From Pempheris klunzingeri (lineage: Eukaryota; Chordata; Actinopteri; Acropomatiformes; Pempheridae): a stretch of DNA of 64,000 nucleotides. The stretch spans positions 74,501 through 138,500 of the forward strand of contig NC_092020.1 in the NCBI RefSeq assembly GCF_042242105.1, read 5' to 3'. This document shows, one piece after another, positions 38,590 through 51,998 of the stretch (positions within the stretch are counted from its first letter, which is position 1; the number at the start of each line of letters is the position of its first letter). The notes under the pieces were generated by a model. The model did not search any database. It saw nothing but the letters and a program-made list of their open reading frames with translations, and was not told the DNA's origin. Both the position numbers and the translations under genes were made by a program.

Positions 38590-41500
38590 CAGCTGCAGCA
38601 AGCATGTGACTCGCTTCTTTGCAGACCATGACTAGAAATTGCCACGTCTAACTCTGTCTACAGACATGAAAGGAGGAAACAAAACATGCAAGCATCCAAA
38701 GCTCTACCTTATCTTAAACATTACTCCTTTTGTTATGTATTCGAGGTGTAATCTGTTACAGTTTATCCAATGGAGAATCTATTTCTCATCTCCTCTGAGA
38801 GTATTCTTAATCATATAATGTCCACTATCTTTTATTACTTTTTTTTAATTATTATTACTGCCCAGTGAAACTGAATGTTTTGTTCTTGTGGAGATTTCTG
38901 TCACTTTTGTCAGCAGGTTCACTTCCTTTTCATCATTTTATTGCATGTAAGGTTTCTCAGAGGAAGCAACCAAACAGTCACAAACACTGGATCCAAAGCC
39001 AAGCAAGGCACCCATCTCTATGCGCTCTAGACCACTTAGGTTTTATATTCTCATCACCTTAATTGAACATCTAAACTGTGCAAGTGTTTTTTCCTAGTTG
39101 AAACATGCTATATAGAGCGCGGAGAGGGCGAAGAATGGCCGCATTGTTCTCCTGTATTTCAACTGTATTTGACACACTTACAGTTGCTGCAAGTTGATGG
39201 CAACATGTGATTGTTCCACTTTAGTCTAATTAATTAACCAGTGTGCAGTGTGTTGTCAGAGTAGGGAACACAACTGAACTGAGCAGGGAAATCTGTGGAT
39301 CCGTCAAGGATCAGATGAACAATGGTTTATGTTTGACAATGTGAACTTTTTTTATTTTATTTTTTCCTTTAGGGTGGCACAACTTACCCTTCTGATTTCC
39401 TGTAGACTTAGGCGAGCGTTAGACGAGTCACTGATGCCTCCATGTAGCAGTCAGCCTACACTGCCAACTCTATGAAGATTTTAAAAGAACATATAAGCTA
39501 TGTGAGAGATACAGAATGCAAATATGTGTGACTTCAAGCGTTCAGAATGAATGGAATCACGAGTGAGATGTCTAATAATGTATATATCTCATGATGTAAA
39601 TCAAAAATTGTCTTTATTTTCGCTGAAATGTTGTAGAGTAGATAGTAGATCAGTATTTCATATATGTGTTTTTGTGCAAATGAGACAATCAATGCAAAAT
39701 CTGCAAATTAAATCTCTGAACAAGTGCAAAGGCTTTGAATGACACTTTACTGTTAAAACTCCACATTCCAAAGTAAAGTTAAATATACTACTGTTATGAT
39801 GTGGTGTCAGACATTTCTAAGCTTTGTTTTTCTTTGTTGCACCTCACTGTGCTGTTAGGAACAGAGCTGCTTTTAAGTTCTTCTATCCTCACTTCCTATT
39901 TTTTATTGGATAATGTCCAATCTGCATTTCCGCTGGAACGTTTCCCACAGTATCTGTTGATGTTGCACAACTCTGAAATCTGCGTAGGGAAGTATTCATC
40001 CCACCACTGAGACTACGGAAAGTCTACATGCTTTTCCTCCTTTGTGTGGTTTTAGCTAAAATCACATTTCTGTTTTTGAAGAAGTGCTTTATGAGGTGCC
40101 AGAGTTGGTGAGTGAAATTTTGAGTAACTGTCTTGGTTGCACATCAAGAAGCTGAGGTATTATTAGTTTGAGTAAAGTAGAGTTTGAGTACTCATAATGA
40201 AAATGGACAGTTTTGTAATGTTGCAGCTGGTCTAGAGGTTGGTAAGCATTTACCAGTGCACCCTAATGCAAGCATCATTCTGCAAAGACTATTGACCACA
40301 GTGAATATAAAGTGAATAAAAAGCACAATATTTCTCTTCAAAACTTGGTGACATCGAAGTCCTCTGAGCCCAAAATTCCTGTAACTCCACAATCCAGATA
40401 ACTTTAACTGCATTGTGAGGTAAAAAATTGGGTCATTACAGGAAGTCCAAGTCTAAAAGGCAAAAACAAACAAACCCCATTTGATGCCAGAAAACCCTTC
40501 ATGTCTTGTTCTTTACACAATCTGGAGCCTTTTCACTCTGTGGCACTAAACTGGCCATGCCAGTGATGACGTTTGAAGCCTCTTTTTCGTACCACATGAC
40601 TGTTATGTAGTTTTGATGAAGATGCAATGAAACAAGCTCCCACTGTTGTGAGGTTTGTAGCAGCGTACTTTTGACTGAGTGCATCTCTCAGCTGGCCACA
40701 ACTTCTGATGAGTTATAAAACTGTGTTTTGTGGTCAAAGCACAGTGAAAAAAAGCTTCATCACTGTTAAATGTTACTGATAGCCACATGTGACAGTACAG
40801 ATGCATTATTGGGCAGTAGTAATGCTAAATAAATCATGATTATGAAGTTGAATCATTTATTTCTTAAAATGTATTTTTTACATTTATTTTACAGGATGTA
40901 GTTCAACTATTGCAATACTTTATTTCTCTTGACAATTTTGCCAGCTGCTGAGTCCCTACACTTCATGTCTTTGAAAAATTAACTAATTTTCAATACAACC
41001 GCCAGAATAGCCTCTATGCTTCCTGTGAGTCTTGTTAGCCCAACATTCATTTTTACTGCTAAGCAAAGCATTACTGACCAGCACTAGCAAAAAAAGTAAT
41101 GTCTCTCAATATCTACTAAATATCTTCAGTTTATTCTCAAAGGCTGACAGCTGATTGGTTGACAAGAATGACACCCATTGTCATCCACAATGGAGCAAAG
41201 GCCCCAAGGTCCATCACCACATAATGATTCAGTACAATCAACAGATGCACATTTTATCGTCACTTTTCAAAAGCAAACATCTGTCCAAAAGGCAACAAGT
41301 GGCAGGTGAGAGGTACAGGTGTAGAATATAAAGCAGAAATGTCTCTGGACATAAAGGGCAAATAAATATATGACACTATCCATGATTTTATATATACATT
41401 TAGGTCTGAAGTAGCTAAGTTAATAAAACCCTAGTTACATTCTTACAGTCACGTTGAATTAGATTGAGGACTAAGTCTTAGACCACCTTCATGCTTTCAT

Positions 41501-42059
41501 TTTAAACTTTTGGCTCTTACATTCTTTCAGTCATTTGGAATAGTCATTCTGATATTCAGTCTCCATCATCTTGACATTTATTTGTTCTCACACTCACTCA
41601 CTGCTGCTGAGATGGTTTAAAAAATGACGTTGTAACCTGTAATGTGACATTGTCCTTTTTTAGCACCCTTACAGTAAACACCACTGAGCACATCTTTCTC
41701 ATTACTTCCAATAAGCTAAATTTCTAAAAAAAAAATCAACCCACTTTATCCATCTGCCTATTTCTTACTTCTCATCAGTACAAGCTGACAACAACTATCT
41801 GATTAAATGTGCTGTTGTAGAAGTACTCTCCAACACTGAAGTCTCCTACTTATTCTACTGTTTCACTCATTGGGGTTAGCACTGTATCACCTCCTAATTC
41901 TTGGATCCTTCCAGATAGCACTTGGGTCTCACCTCATGGCACCTCGTTTTTTCCTCATGGCTGTCTCTTTTATTAAATGCACACCTGTCTTTGCATGCAG
42001 CCATCTTTACATTCAGCCCATCCCTCCACTTGCCAGTCGACTGTCCATTCTGAACATTT
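38385..42059. other. Convergent 3' flank of csf1r and hmgxb3
   Basis: No coding exon found. The proximal part must be the csf1r 3' UTR. Plus-strand poly(A) candidates are ATTAAA at 39708-39713 and AATAAA at 40315-40320, and I cannot choose between them. On the minus strand, AATAAA at 41974-41969 lies 86 bp past the hmgxb3 stop and is a good candidate for its end. A further one lies at 41582-41577. The sequence is AT-rich, with an ACAG microsatellite near the csf1r stop. Confidence 0.5.
38539..38587. repeat. (ACAG)n microsatellite in csf1r 3' UTR
   Basis: Tetranucleotide repeat of about 12 units with one AAAC interruption, about 155 bp after the csf1r stop and so very probably transcribed. 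Confidence 0.9.
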
Positions 42060-44208
42060 CTATTCAGGAAGGACAACCTCACATGTGTCTGTCCCTCCGT
42101 CTTGTGTCTGTGCCTCCATGTCATTTCCTTCATCTTCCTCTTTCTCTGTGTTGATCTGTGCCACCCCCAGCCGATAAAGAGCATCCCTGATCACTACCTC
42201 CCCAGGCTGGCAGGCCTTAACCACTTGGTTGATCTGCTGGCTCACAATATCTCTGCTGGTGAGGAAATCTACCAGACGGTTGTAAAGGTAGTAATAGGCT
42301 GTGTTGTTGAAAACCACAGGCTGCCGCCGTGCACAGCTAACCGAGGAACAGTTGTCTGTGGAGTCATTCTCAGGTTTGTCCGTCTGTTCTTTCTGTTCTG
42401 CCCCCACCTCGCGCTCATCTTTCTCCAGCTCGGCCATCAGGCTGACGTAGGGCTCCAGATCTCTGCAGAGGAGCATTGAGTGGTGATCTGAAGGAAGATC
42501 AGGAGACTCCGGGGCTGCTCCAAGAGGATGAACCAGCCAGCAGCAAGAAGATTTGGTGATGGGATGGACCTGCTGGTTCTCTGCTACCAACGACAGGTCA
42601 GCGCTGTACGGCTGGTCTTTCAGCTCGGCACATGACACATACTAAAGAACAAAAGGGAAATATGCTATATATATATATTCTGAGAACAGGCATTTCATGT
42701 TTGCCCTTTGTGATAGACATGAAACTGAAGCATTTATTTCAAACACCATGCTTGCAATGTATTAGAGTCCTGACATATGAAAAGCACATCCTGGCTTTCT
42801 AGGGATGTAACACACATGGGGGTGTGGTCACCATCTGTCTTTTGAAAATGGTGGGAATTGCAGCACATTTTGTGGCAGTACGGGAGATAAGTGATCAAAT
42901 GTATAAAGATAGGTTGTTTCTGTTCTTTATAAGGGTGATGTTTTCTTTATTTATGAAAGACTTCACTATTATTAACTTCACTATATTACATATTAAGATT
43001 TTAAAAGCGTGTCTTCATGCCTTGTAATGTACTTTTTGTGGAAAAGATTGACCTGCTGTCCATTATGAGGGACGTAATTACATAAATGATGTTAAAAAAA
43101 TACACCTGCTTTTCCTGTACTTACTGAATTGTCAGGTCTAATTGTTTTACATTGTTTGTAAATACAGAGAAAACAAAGCTCAATTTTCTATAAAAACATA
43201 AAATCAGATTCTGCCATTTTTAAGTCCATTTTCACTCATTTGTGTGAATTTATCTGGAATCTTTATTGTCAAAAAATACTGACTGAGCCTTTGATCTTCG
43301 TGGTTTTTAATTTCAATCAGTGCACATGTGAGTCGTTAATGCATAATTGGAATTAATGTCAATCACTCACCTCTGGCTTTTCAAAAGGGTCAGAGAAGCA
43401 GCCTTGGTTCCTTCCCCACATCTGGGTTGCCAGTTCTGGGTACTGCATGTCAGCACAAAGCGCCACCTGACGGGCACAGTCACTGACATAAACAGGGGGC
43501 CAGTAGCGAGAGGAGAGCAGCAGGTCTACGTGGTCTCGAGCCGTCTCTCCTCTCACCAAGTACTTAGAGCCACACACCACCTGGACACAGGTAAAGGAGG
43601 TAAATAACTCAGGCATGCTTTTTGCATTTTGGAACATTTGACAGAACTTAATATGAATTTACCTATTTCAAATGATTAACACATGACTGGGCAACTAGTT
43701 AAAAGAATGACAGGGCTGCTGTTTTTACCTTGTGGGGGCAGACATTGGACAGCTTGCCAGCGGTGAGGTGTGGAGGAGGCTGTGCGGCTGTAGAGAGACC
43801 GCTATGAACATGTGTGTACAAGGAGATCAGAGAGGCCAGCAGCTCATTCTAACACAGGGGAGGACAGACAGGAGGCTTTTATTTAAACAAACAGCACAGA
43901 TATGAGTACACCACAGTAAAAACAAATAAGACGAGCACAAGCTTAGAGTTATGAATAAGAGAACCATCTTTGAGCTGAATTCAAACTCCCATCATAGGAA
44001 GCAAACAAACTTTCTGAAATAGCCTTACCAGCCCAATGTGTGGAGGAGGGACTTCCTGTTCTTCAGCCCAAGAATTTATCACATGGTATTATCACTATTA
44101 ACACTCATGTTCTAGCTGGTATTTTATTTATTGTCAACATGTTTACTTCCAGTCATTCATAAAACATAAAAAGCACAAAAAAGCACAAAGACACGTTTTA
44201 GTCTCTCA

Positions 44209-44265
<57 letters not shown>

Positions 44266-47200
44266 TAGTGGAGCCTGGGGTGATACTCGCCCCGCAGCGG
44301 TCCAGTATTGTTCTTAGCTCGTCCTCACTGTGATCCTCAATCTTGTCGAGTCTCAGCTGACCATCATGAATGAGACGCACCAGAACTGATGGATCTCCTA
44401 AAGCCGAAACCACTCTCTTAAAATACATTTTTATATCCCATAAAAGCCACTGCATACCAAATAAACTTAGAACTAATTATGTGTCAAATTTATCAGAGCT
44501 GCTCATGCAAAACAATACATAACATAAATCTAAACTGCTTGGGGGAATAACTTAACATGTAATGCAAAGCCTTCAGCTGTAGCTTAAAAAACTCAGGTAC
44601 CTGAGAGCTGGTGTGTGTGTGACAGGACCTTGTCCTTCTCTGTGTTGATAACAGTGAGACTCCTCATCAGTGGGGGAATGAAGGGAGCGATGATAGAAGC
44701 ATCCACCCGCGTGATAGGGATGTCAGTGGGGAAAGTCGCTTGCTCGATAGCCTCACTTTCCATGGTGAGCCAGAAGTCATCCACGTGTACCTCATCTGAG
44801 ACTGAAAACTCAGGCCAGGTAAACTGTGTACAGAGCAAAATGTGTGTAAGCATGCCGAGAGGTCACTAGAGTATGGAGCATGTGGGCAAAGCACACACAC
44901 ACACACACACACCTATCATCTTCCTAAGCTTACTTTCTCTAGGTTTTACATGTGGAAGATCACTGTGAGATACTGTCCATGCTAAACAGCTCTAAACATG
45001 TTGTCCTGACTTCACTCATTTCTAGCATTCGGATATTACCTCCACATTCTTTAGCTCCAGCACGTTGCTTGTGTAACGCTGTGCAATCTCCAGTTTGGGA
45101 CTAACACCACATATGCCGCAGATCATATCGTTGTAATCACGCACTGTCAGACACTCAAAAGCCCAGTAACCACTCAGGAGAAGTTCTTGAATTTGACATA
45201 ACTCCTCTGGACTAAGAGCATGGACTGATGCAAAAGAGGAAGACACAAATACACTCCTTGGTAACATACGTTAAAAGACAGAGAAATGCAAATGTTCAAA
45301 ATGCCAGACAAAATTAAAGTAACACAGTTTTCAGGATTCATGAATGAAGAGTTGGTTCCGGTGTTTACCGGGGTGATTGGGGATGTGGTCTAGGATGGTC
45401 CTGGCTGCCTGAGAGGGGGACTGGCCTAGTTTGATACTGGCCCTGACCTTCAGGAACAGGTCGAAACTAACCAGCAGCTTGTTGCCAATGTTGAACAAAC
45501 CTGTAAAAAAAAACGATTAAACCTTTTAATTCACAAAGGAAATTGGCTACCGGCCATGATACATCAAAACATCTACCTCAGGACAAGCGGTTTATATGCA
45601 CTTGATACAGTGTGACTGAGCATTCCTGTTACCATGAGTGCAAAAGCAAATATTTTTGTCTAAAAATGGTCTTTTCCCATAAATTATACAAAACAGTATG
45701 AAAAGCTGCAGTCAGTATCTATTTACTGAGCAACAGAACGCTTCTGTTAGAACACTGCAGATAAATGGTGGTAATAATAACAACAATAATAATAATAATT
45801 CTAGCAATTACTACATAATAATCATAGTTTTTACATTCTGATATCACAATGTGCCATAATGCAGTCTGAAATATTAACATTAAAACATTATTGAGCAATA
45901 TCAAGAAGCTGAATATCAGAATAAGATAAGCATCTTAATCTTTAAATTCAGATCCTTTGGCTGATATTCATCAACATTCTTACAAAAAAAAACATGATCC
46001 TATTACAAAAATGTGGGATATGTGTGAAATGAATACCGCAAGAAAATACCACCCTTTTGGTCAACTGGCAAAACACAATTTGTATGAATAGCAGCAAAAG
46101 TATCCACCTTGGAGCAGTCAGTGTATTTTTGAAAATTCTGAAAGTGATGCACATAATTCATCCATAACCTGATCTGTTGTGTTTAAGATGATGTGTGTCT
46201 TTGACTGCATGGTGGAAGACAATGAATAAGGTATGTAAAGTTGTTGTAAGGGGTGCTGTTTACCTGGATGCAGGTCAGTGAAGCTGTGCAGGGCCAGACA
46301 CTGAACATTGAGACACACCTTAAGTTGGAGAGTGGCTGTCTGGATCAGTGTTTCAGTAAGAAGCCAGCAGTCCTCTTGTCCTGCAACAGTACTAGGATGT
46401 AAAAACACACACACACACACACACACAAATAAGAAATATACATTAGGGAACAAGACATTAACACAAAAACAGTATTGATGTATAAAACTGGAGGCAGGAT
46501 AGTTACAATACAGAAAATAATGAGCAGGGAGCCAAAAAAGTTAACTATCAAGAAATAACAAACATTAGACCACCTCTGCCCTGCCTTGTCATGCCACTAC
46601 CCTCCTCACCTCTGACCCCCTTTGAAGAGTGGGTAGTTACACAGGCCACAGTGAGTAGCGGCTGATTCATAGAACTGAGGCCACCCAGACTCGACCAGCG
46701 TCTCTGTCTCTACGCTGTCCTCATGCTCCTGGTTGCCCGGTTGAACCAAGACAATCTGGAGACTGTTGAGCTCCTGGATGAGGGTCAGCGTTTCCTGCAG
46801 CTCTGTCTCGCTCTCGGGAATCTGCAGGGAACGGTGCAGTAACTGCAAGGTATTTTGGCGCTGGATGTCCTTCTGAGCGGGACTCAGGGCCTGATATGGA
46901 TCGAGCAGAGTCCCAGACTGAGAAAAGAAAAGAAAATAATAAGAGCAATTTATCCACATTAAATGATTAGCTTTAATAATCACTGAAGTGAAAGTGATTT
47001 GTTGCTACAGCAGAGTAAAGATGAGAAGAAGAAAAGATTTGTTCATGAGTTTCTGCAAGGTTAATTTAATTCCAGCATTGGACAGATCCTCAAGTCAGGA
47101 AAATACAGTTCTACTACTGCTTGTAGAACTATAACACCAAGAAAATCACAAACTTTACAAACAGTTAAGACAAATAGAATGCACAAATAGAAGAGTCTAT

Positions 47201-50200
47201 TAGAGATGTAAAAGACGGTGTCAGTTCTGCTCACTTAAAACGATTACTGACTTGACATTAAAGGTCTAGGCCAAGAAAGCAACTGCTCAGGGATTCTAAG
47301 GCTCTTAAAAACACTCATAAAAAGAGATCAAGGGGTAAGAGATACAGCTGGAAACTAATCCTGCAGCATCTTCACTTGAGAAGAATCTGGAGGAAGTAAA
47401 CTTTCACCTTTGTTCCCTTGGCGTTTTTCTGGGTCAGCTCACAGCCACATTTAGGGCACACTGCAGGTTTGTGTCTGTTCTTATACATATAGTCACAGGA
47501 TTGATTCTTACACCGGCCCCTTCCTCGTGCTGTTGACAGTCCCAAATCCTAAAAGAATAAATACGAACAAGATTTACCCACAAATCAAGAAACACATGAT
47601 TCTAAGAAAGAAGTCTGTGTTTGAATTGCACAGAGAATAGCACACTGACAAAGCTGGAGACGGCGTGTTGTTTGAAAGGCACAACAGACAGGATATTCAC
47701 TCTCCCATCAGCCACTGAAGACACAGGCTGGCCGCCGTCTGCAGGGACAGACGAATCCTATGGGAAGACATGCGGAAAGTGAGGATATTGGACCAAGTCT
47801 GTATATTTGCTGTTTCTGTGTGTGTGCATGTGTGTGTCTGTGTGCGTGTGTGTGTGTGTGTGTGTGTATGTGTGTGTCTTTACCTGCTTGGCAGTGGTTG
47901 CCGGGATTGTCTGACCAAGCTGCTTTAAAGTGCTAGGTTTCAGACCTGAGAAACTCTCTCGAGGCACTGTGGTTAGAAAACAACCACATCAGCTGAGAGC
48001 AGAAACCTCAGAAAGTCACTTAAATGGTCATATCACTTCCTTTCTGTACAATTATGGTACTGTGTATATGCCAACAATAAGCATTAAAAGAACATACATC
48101 AAAACTGTATCAAAACTATGAACCGAAAGATTACATTAAATTTAATACGTTAAAGTATAATTAGAAATAAAATCAAAAGGTGCACTGTACCAGTGGATGA
48201 TTTGTTGTTGTTAGCACTCTGAAATTTTCCTTTGTCAGGTGGGACAGTTATGATCTGGAACAAAGCACGGCCTAGATACACAAACACAAGCCAATGTGTA
48301 AATCCATGTGGTAACAGCTTATCTGACAACCAATACTGCCTGTGTGCTGTGTGTTTTAGCTCACCTGTGTTATAGCAGGCAGGAAGAATGGGCCTCATCG
48401 GCTTCTTTTGAACAGTACAGATGCTTCTGTCTTGACCTTGAACTGTTGCGCCCTTAAGACCATCTTTCAACAGCCTCCTCGATGAGAGGGCAAAAGTTAG
48501 TCAAGACATAAAAACACTATTTTCAAAACTTGCAATAAACATAGCTGCACACACAAGTGTCATTATAATCCTGTTCCATCCATATTTTCAGGTTAACAAA
48601 AGGTTTTCATTCAACACTTTTATATACTTTACACGCTACACCTAGTTGTGCATGTATACCTACAGCACTTTAAAAAGCATTGAAGCAGAGTTCTCTGTCA
48701 CAGTTCACATGATCAACATGATATTTCAGGTCCATGTTGCAGAACATGCTTAATATTCAAATGGTCTGTATACTGGTCTCAAATTGTGGCAATAAAACTT
48801 GCACTCATGCTCACTTTGTTTGTTCCTGCTCCTTGGTGTTGATGCCCTCTGGTGTCTTTCCAGCTGAAACTGCATGCTGTTTTCTGGAGCACCGCTGAAC
48901 TCCCCCTTCTTTTTTGCTCCCAGTGGTGTTTGTTTTACTGACATGAGCACTCTCCTCCTGAGCAGGCAAAGGTGTGGGTTGGCAGCTTTCATTAGGCTTG
49001 GTTTCAGCTTTCTGTGGCAACTGCTTTGACGCAGCTTCTTTCTCCTGAGTCTTTTTTGCCTAATATATAAATGCAGAAAGTCAACTGACTTGAATCGCAG
49101 GTAAAAACTGGAGGCTGAATCATTGTCCTGCTACTGGATGCTCATGTAAGATCGCACATGGCTAACAGTTTGTGCAGATTTAGCTCGACACTTACAACAG
49201 GTATCCATTTTCCGCCCAGGTGGCTCCCACATTCAGGGCACGTTGGTGGCTTGTGGCGAGTGACATACACAAATGAACATCCAGGATTTAGACACCTCCC
49301 TCGACCTCTCCTGGTGTACGTCTTCACAGACTACAAAAAAAAAAAAGAAAAAACCTGTTTAAACGGGGTCCCCTCAGACTCTCTAACTAGCACCACTCTT
49401 GCTTATTCTCAAGCCTCCATCAGCTGGTTTGATCAAGGTTTTGTGTTTAGTTTTCATCAATCAGATGCAACACCCATCCACACGCTAAATTCATTTTTTG
49501 ATCTACCTGATTAATATAATTATGTTTATTTTATTTCAAGCTGATAAGAAATTCAGTTTGCTTCAATTTCATGTGTAATTCAGTTTGTCTCTGACTTTAG
49601 GCCAGTTCGTGACAGTGTGCAGACTCTATGCTTGTCAATTCCAGTGCTGGCATTTATAACACAGATAAACAAAGTGGGTGCTTACCATTTTATATGAAGA
49701 TTTGGCACTTTGTTCTATGCTGGCTCCTACAGAGACCATCATCACTGGGCCCACAGAGGTGACACCTGCCAAAGACTTGGGCTCCAGCAGGTTCTGAAGT
49801 GAGGGACAAATCACTTCACTGCACGAGTTAAAAACACTTTTTGTGATTAAAATAATGAGCAAATAGAGAAGCCATAATAACCTTTGAATAATGAGCTCAT
49901 TCTGCTAACTGGCAAACATTTACACATTTAACTCTCACCTGAGTGGGTATGATGGCAACCACCTGTGTAGTTTCCCCCTGTATCTGCTGCACCATCGCCC
50001 CACCATAACCACTACCAGCAAGTGTTGTCTCATTTCCTTTGGCCCCATCTGGCATACGGTCACCAGAGCCCTGTGAGACAGAGGAGGAGGAGGAGGAGGG
50101 TGGGGCTCCTCTGGGAGTCGTGAGATGTGATGTGACTGCTGTTTCCTCTGATATGCCATCAACAACGATGGGCTGCTCTGAAAGTTCTACCTCACCGGCC

Positions 50201-51533
50201 AACCCAAGAGGTGTGAACTGGGGCTCTTGGATGAGAGAGACGGAAGGCAGGCCTCCCTCTGCTGCTGAGTCCAGGGACTCCACACTCAGCTCTGGCTGAG
50301 AGCCTCCTGGGGTCTGATTTGATGAGCAGCCTTTAGACAATAGAAAGTAACTGGCTCTGGGGAGGATTTTGCGGAAACCTGGCAGGTCTTTGGAGGGGCT
50401 GAGAGATGACTGAGGGAAAAGCACAATCGAAAAATTATTCACGGCTATCCATAGAATCATTTTGTACTGAACACCAGTGAATTAGGCAACAGCCGAGATA
50501 AAGCAGGAAAAAGCCGTTTTATCTCTGCTGTGATACCTTTTGTATTTATTGTATGTATTAAAAATAAAACCAATCCAATTGACATGCAGTGTTCTGCAGT
50601 GCAAGATGAGCTGTGATAAACTCCACAGCTTACACCAAATCTAACACTCCATCATGGTAAACCTTTTAAAAAGATTGGCTTGGGTTGACTGCTTGGCACC
50701 ATCATTAATTTACTCCTGCAGGTTCTACAGAACCAAAATGATGTCGCTATCCCAGCAGTTATTTGAATGTATTAATGTTTATCACTGACTTTTCTGTAAC
50801 TCATTTTGTACTGTTTGATCATTTACTTACAATAATACTAACACTACTAACAATAATGCTGACACTGTCGAAACTTAGCTGTGTCAGCTGAGTTTTACTA
50901 CATCAAACATGATTCAGATTCTCTGTGTACAAACACAGTACATGTACACTGAAAGACAAACTAACCCTAACCCTAACCCTACAGGCCAGTTTATTCTGAA
51001 GTTATTTACATGAGAAAGTTTTATTCAGAAGATCAGTGAAATAAAGACTCCATAGATGCTCGGATGAACTGGTGTGTTTGCACAAAAGAAGTTGCTGAGG
51101 ATGTAGCTTACTGTATCTATGCCCTCCTTTTCAGACTTGGCCTTCTCCAGGTAGTAGGCTTTCTCAGCTACACTGAGCCTTTTCCAGCTCTCACTGATTC
51201 GCTTATTAATCTCAGACTGCGGCAGATTGGGGATTTCCTGTTGCATAATCTGATGGACATCAAAGTAGTATAGCAGGTAGGCGGACCTGAAACAGACAGA
51301 TTCCATGTCTGCAGTCATTTTTGATTCAATTTGACTTACTACTATGATATTTTAGCAGCTGTGTGTAAAAGTGCTTTGGGCTATGTACATTACCTAGGTT
51401 TCTTAGGTTTCTCAACTCCGTCTTCTTGAGCTTTGCTCTTCCTTTTTTTGGGGGTAGTCCCCTCAGTTTGGTTGTAGCAGCTCTCCACCTCCTCAGTCAC
51501 TTTCATGACCTCAAACACCTCCACTTTCTCCAT
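42060..51533 (-). CDS. hmgxb3: HMG-box domain-containing protein 3
   Basis: Nuclear HMG-box protein of poorly known function. Coding exons on the minus strand (5' to 3'): 51533-51394, 51286-51112, 50409-49939, 49793-49686, 49330-49196, 49059-48815, 48477-48365, 48271-48191, 47966-47884, 47757-47650, 47548-47408, 46917-46610, 46391-46264, 45500-45369, 45224-45040, 44823-44601, 44397-44264, 43848-43729, 43580-43371, 42641-42060. Phases agree and give 1273 aa. A basic stretch (PKKRKSKAQ) precedes the HMG box (about 42-101). A Ser/Pro-rich region follows, then C4 zinc ribbon 1 (Cys 311, 316, 329, 332) and ribbon 2 (Cys 566, 571, 584, 587), both opened by RGRGRC. The C-terminal half has RDYNDMICGICGVSPK, DEVHVDDFW and KYLVRGETARDHVDLLLSSR, which resemble KDZ-transposon-derived sequence (from memory). 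Position beside csf1r matches the vertebrate order. The start is the first ATG in frame with the HMG box and sits 14 nt after a plausible acceptor. Small exons could be missed or added. Confidence 0.9.
44210..44263. repeat. (CA)n microsatellite forming an hmgxb3 splice donor
   Basis: About 26 CA units on the plus strand. On the minus strand they read as GT repeats starting directly after the exon ending at 44264, so the donor GT is the first unit of the array. Confidence 0.9.
44892..44912. repeat. (CA)n microsatellite
   Basis: About 10 CA units in an hmgxb3 intron, 70 bp upstream (on the minus strand) of the exon starting at 44823. Confidence 0.9.
46405..46427. repeat. (AC)n microsatellite near hmgxb3 acceptor
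   Basis: About 11 AC units. On the minus strand this is a GT run ending about 14 bp before the exon starting at 46391. Confidence 0.9.
47817..47878. repeat. Imperfect (GT)n microsatellite next to hmgxb3 donor
   Basis: A GT run with a few interruptions (CATG, CTG, CG, ATG), beginning about 6 bp inside the intron after the hmgxb3 exon that ends at 47884 on the minus strand. Confidence 0.85.
50961..50981. repeat. Short interstitial telomere-like repeat
   Basis: CTAACC repeated three times plus a partial unit, identical to the vertebrate telomere motif (CCCTAA on this strand), in the second coding intron of hmgxb3. Confidence 0.9.
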
Positions 51534-51931
51534 GATTTCCAAAGTCCTACGGCCAACTCGAAAAAAATTGTATTAGATTAGTGTGGAAACCTTCATGAGG
51601 TTAGAATTTGTGGCAATTTATGGCTGTATCAGATTGCATTTGTTTTAGCTAAAGCTAGGTTTAAAAGAAAGCATTAAATGTATGTTGCACTGTTTAGGGA
51701 TGTTAAGAATTAACCATTTAACCGTAAAAAATATATTAATGTTACATACAGAGTACTTGTAGAAAGTATACAAACAACATAAAGCAGCAAAAGTGCAGAA
51801 GACACCATGTGGATCTGTGCAAGCCTCCACACAGAGGATTATTTCTGTGTGTAAGAGGCTGTTGTAGATGGAGCGCAGACCTTGAATTGACAAGTCCACA
51901 AACGCTGACCTACCACAGGGAAGTTTAGGAT

Positions 51932-51998
51932 AGCTAGGAGAGCGTGTCTCTGTGCCACAGGAGTTGTCATGGTTTCACCGATAGCAGCTGTATCATTG
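51932..51998 (-). repeat. Minus-strand arm of an inverted duplication
   Basis: Read on the minus strand this contains CAGCTGCTATCGGTGAAACC, then ATGACAACTCCTGTGGCACA and GAGACACGCTCTCCTAGCT. It is about 80% identical by eye to the plus-strand sequence at 52495-52558. It lies between the probable hmgxb3 first exon and its ATG exon. The arm includes an ATG in an open frame and is followed by GTAGGT, a possible donor. Confidence 0.75.
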
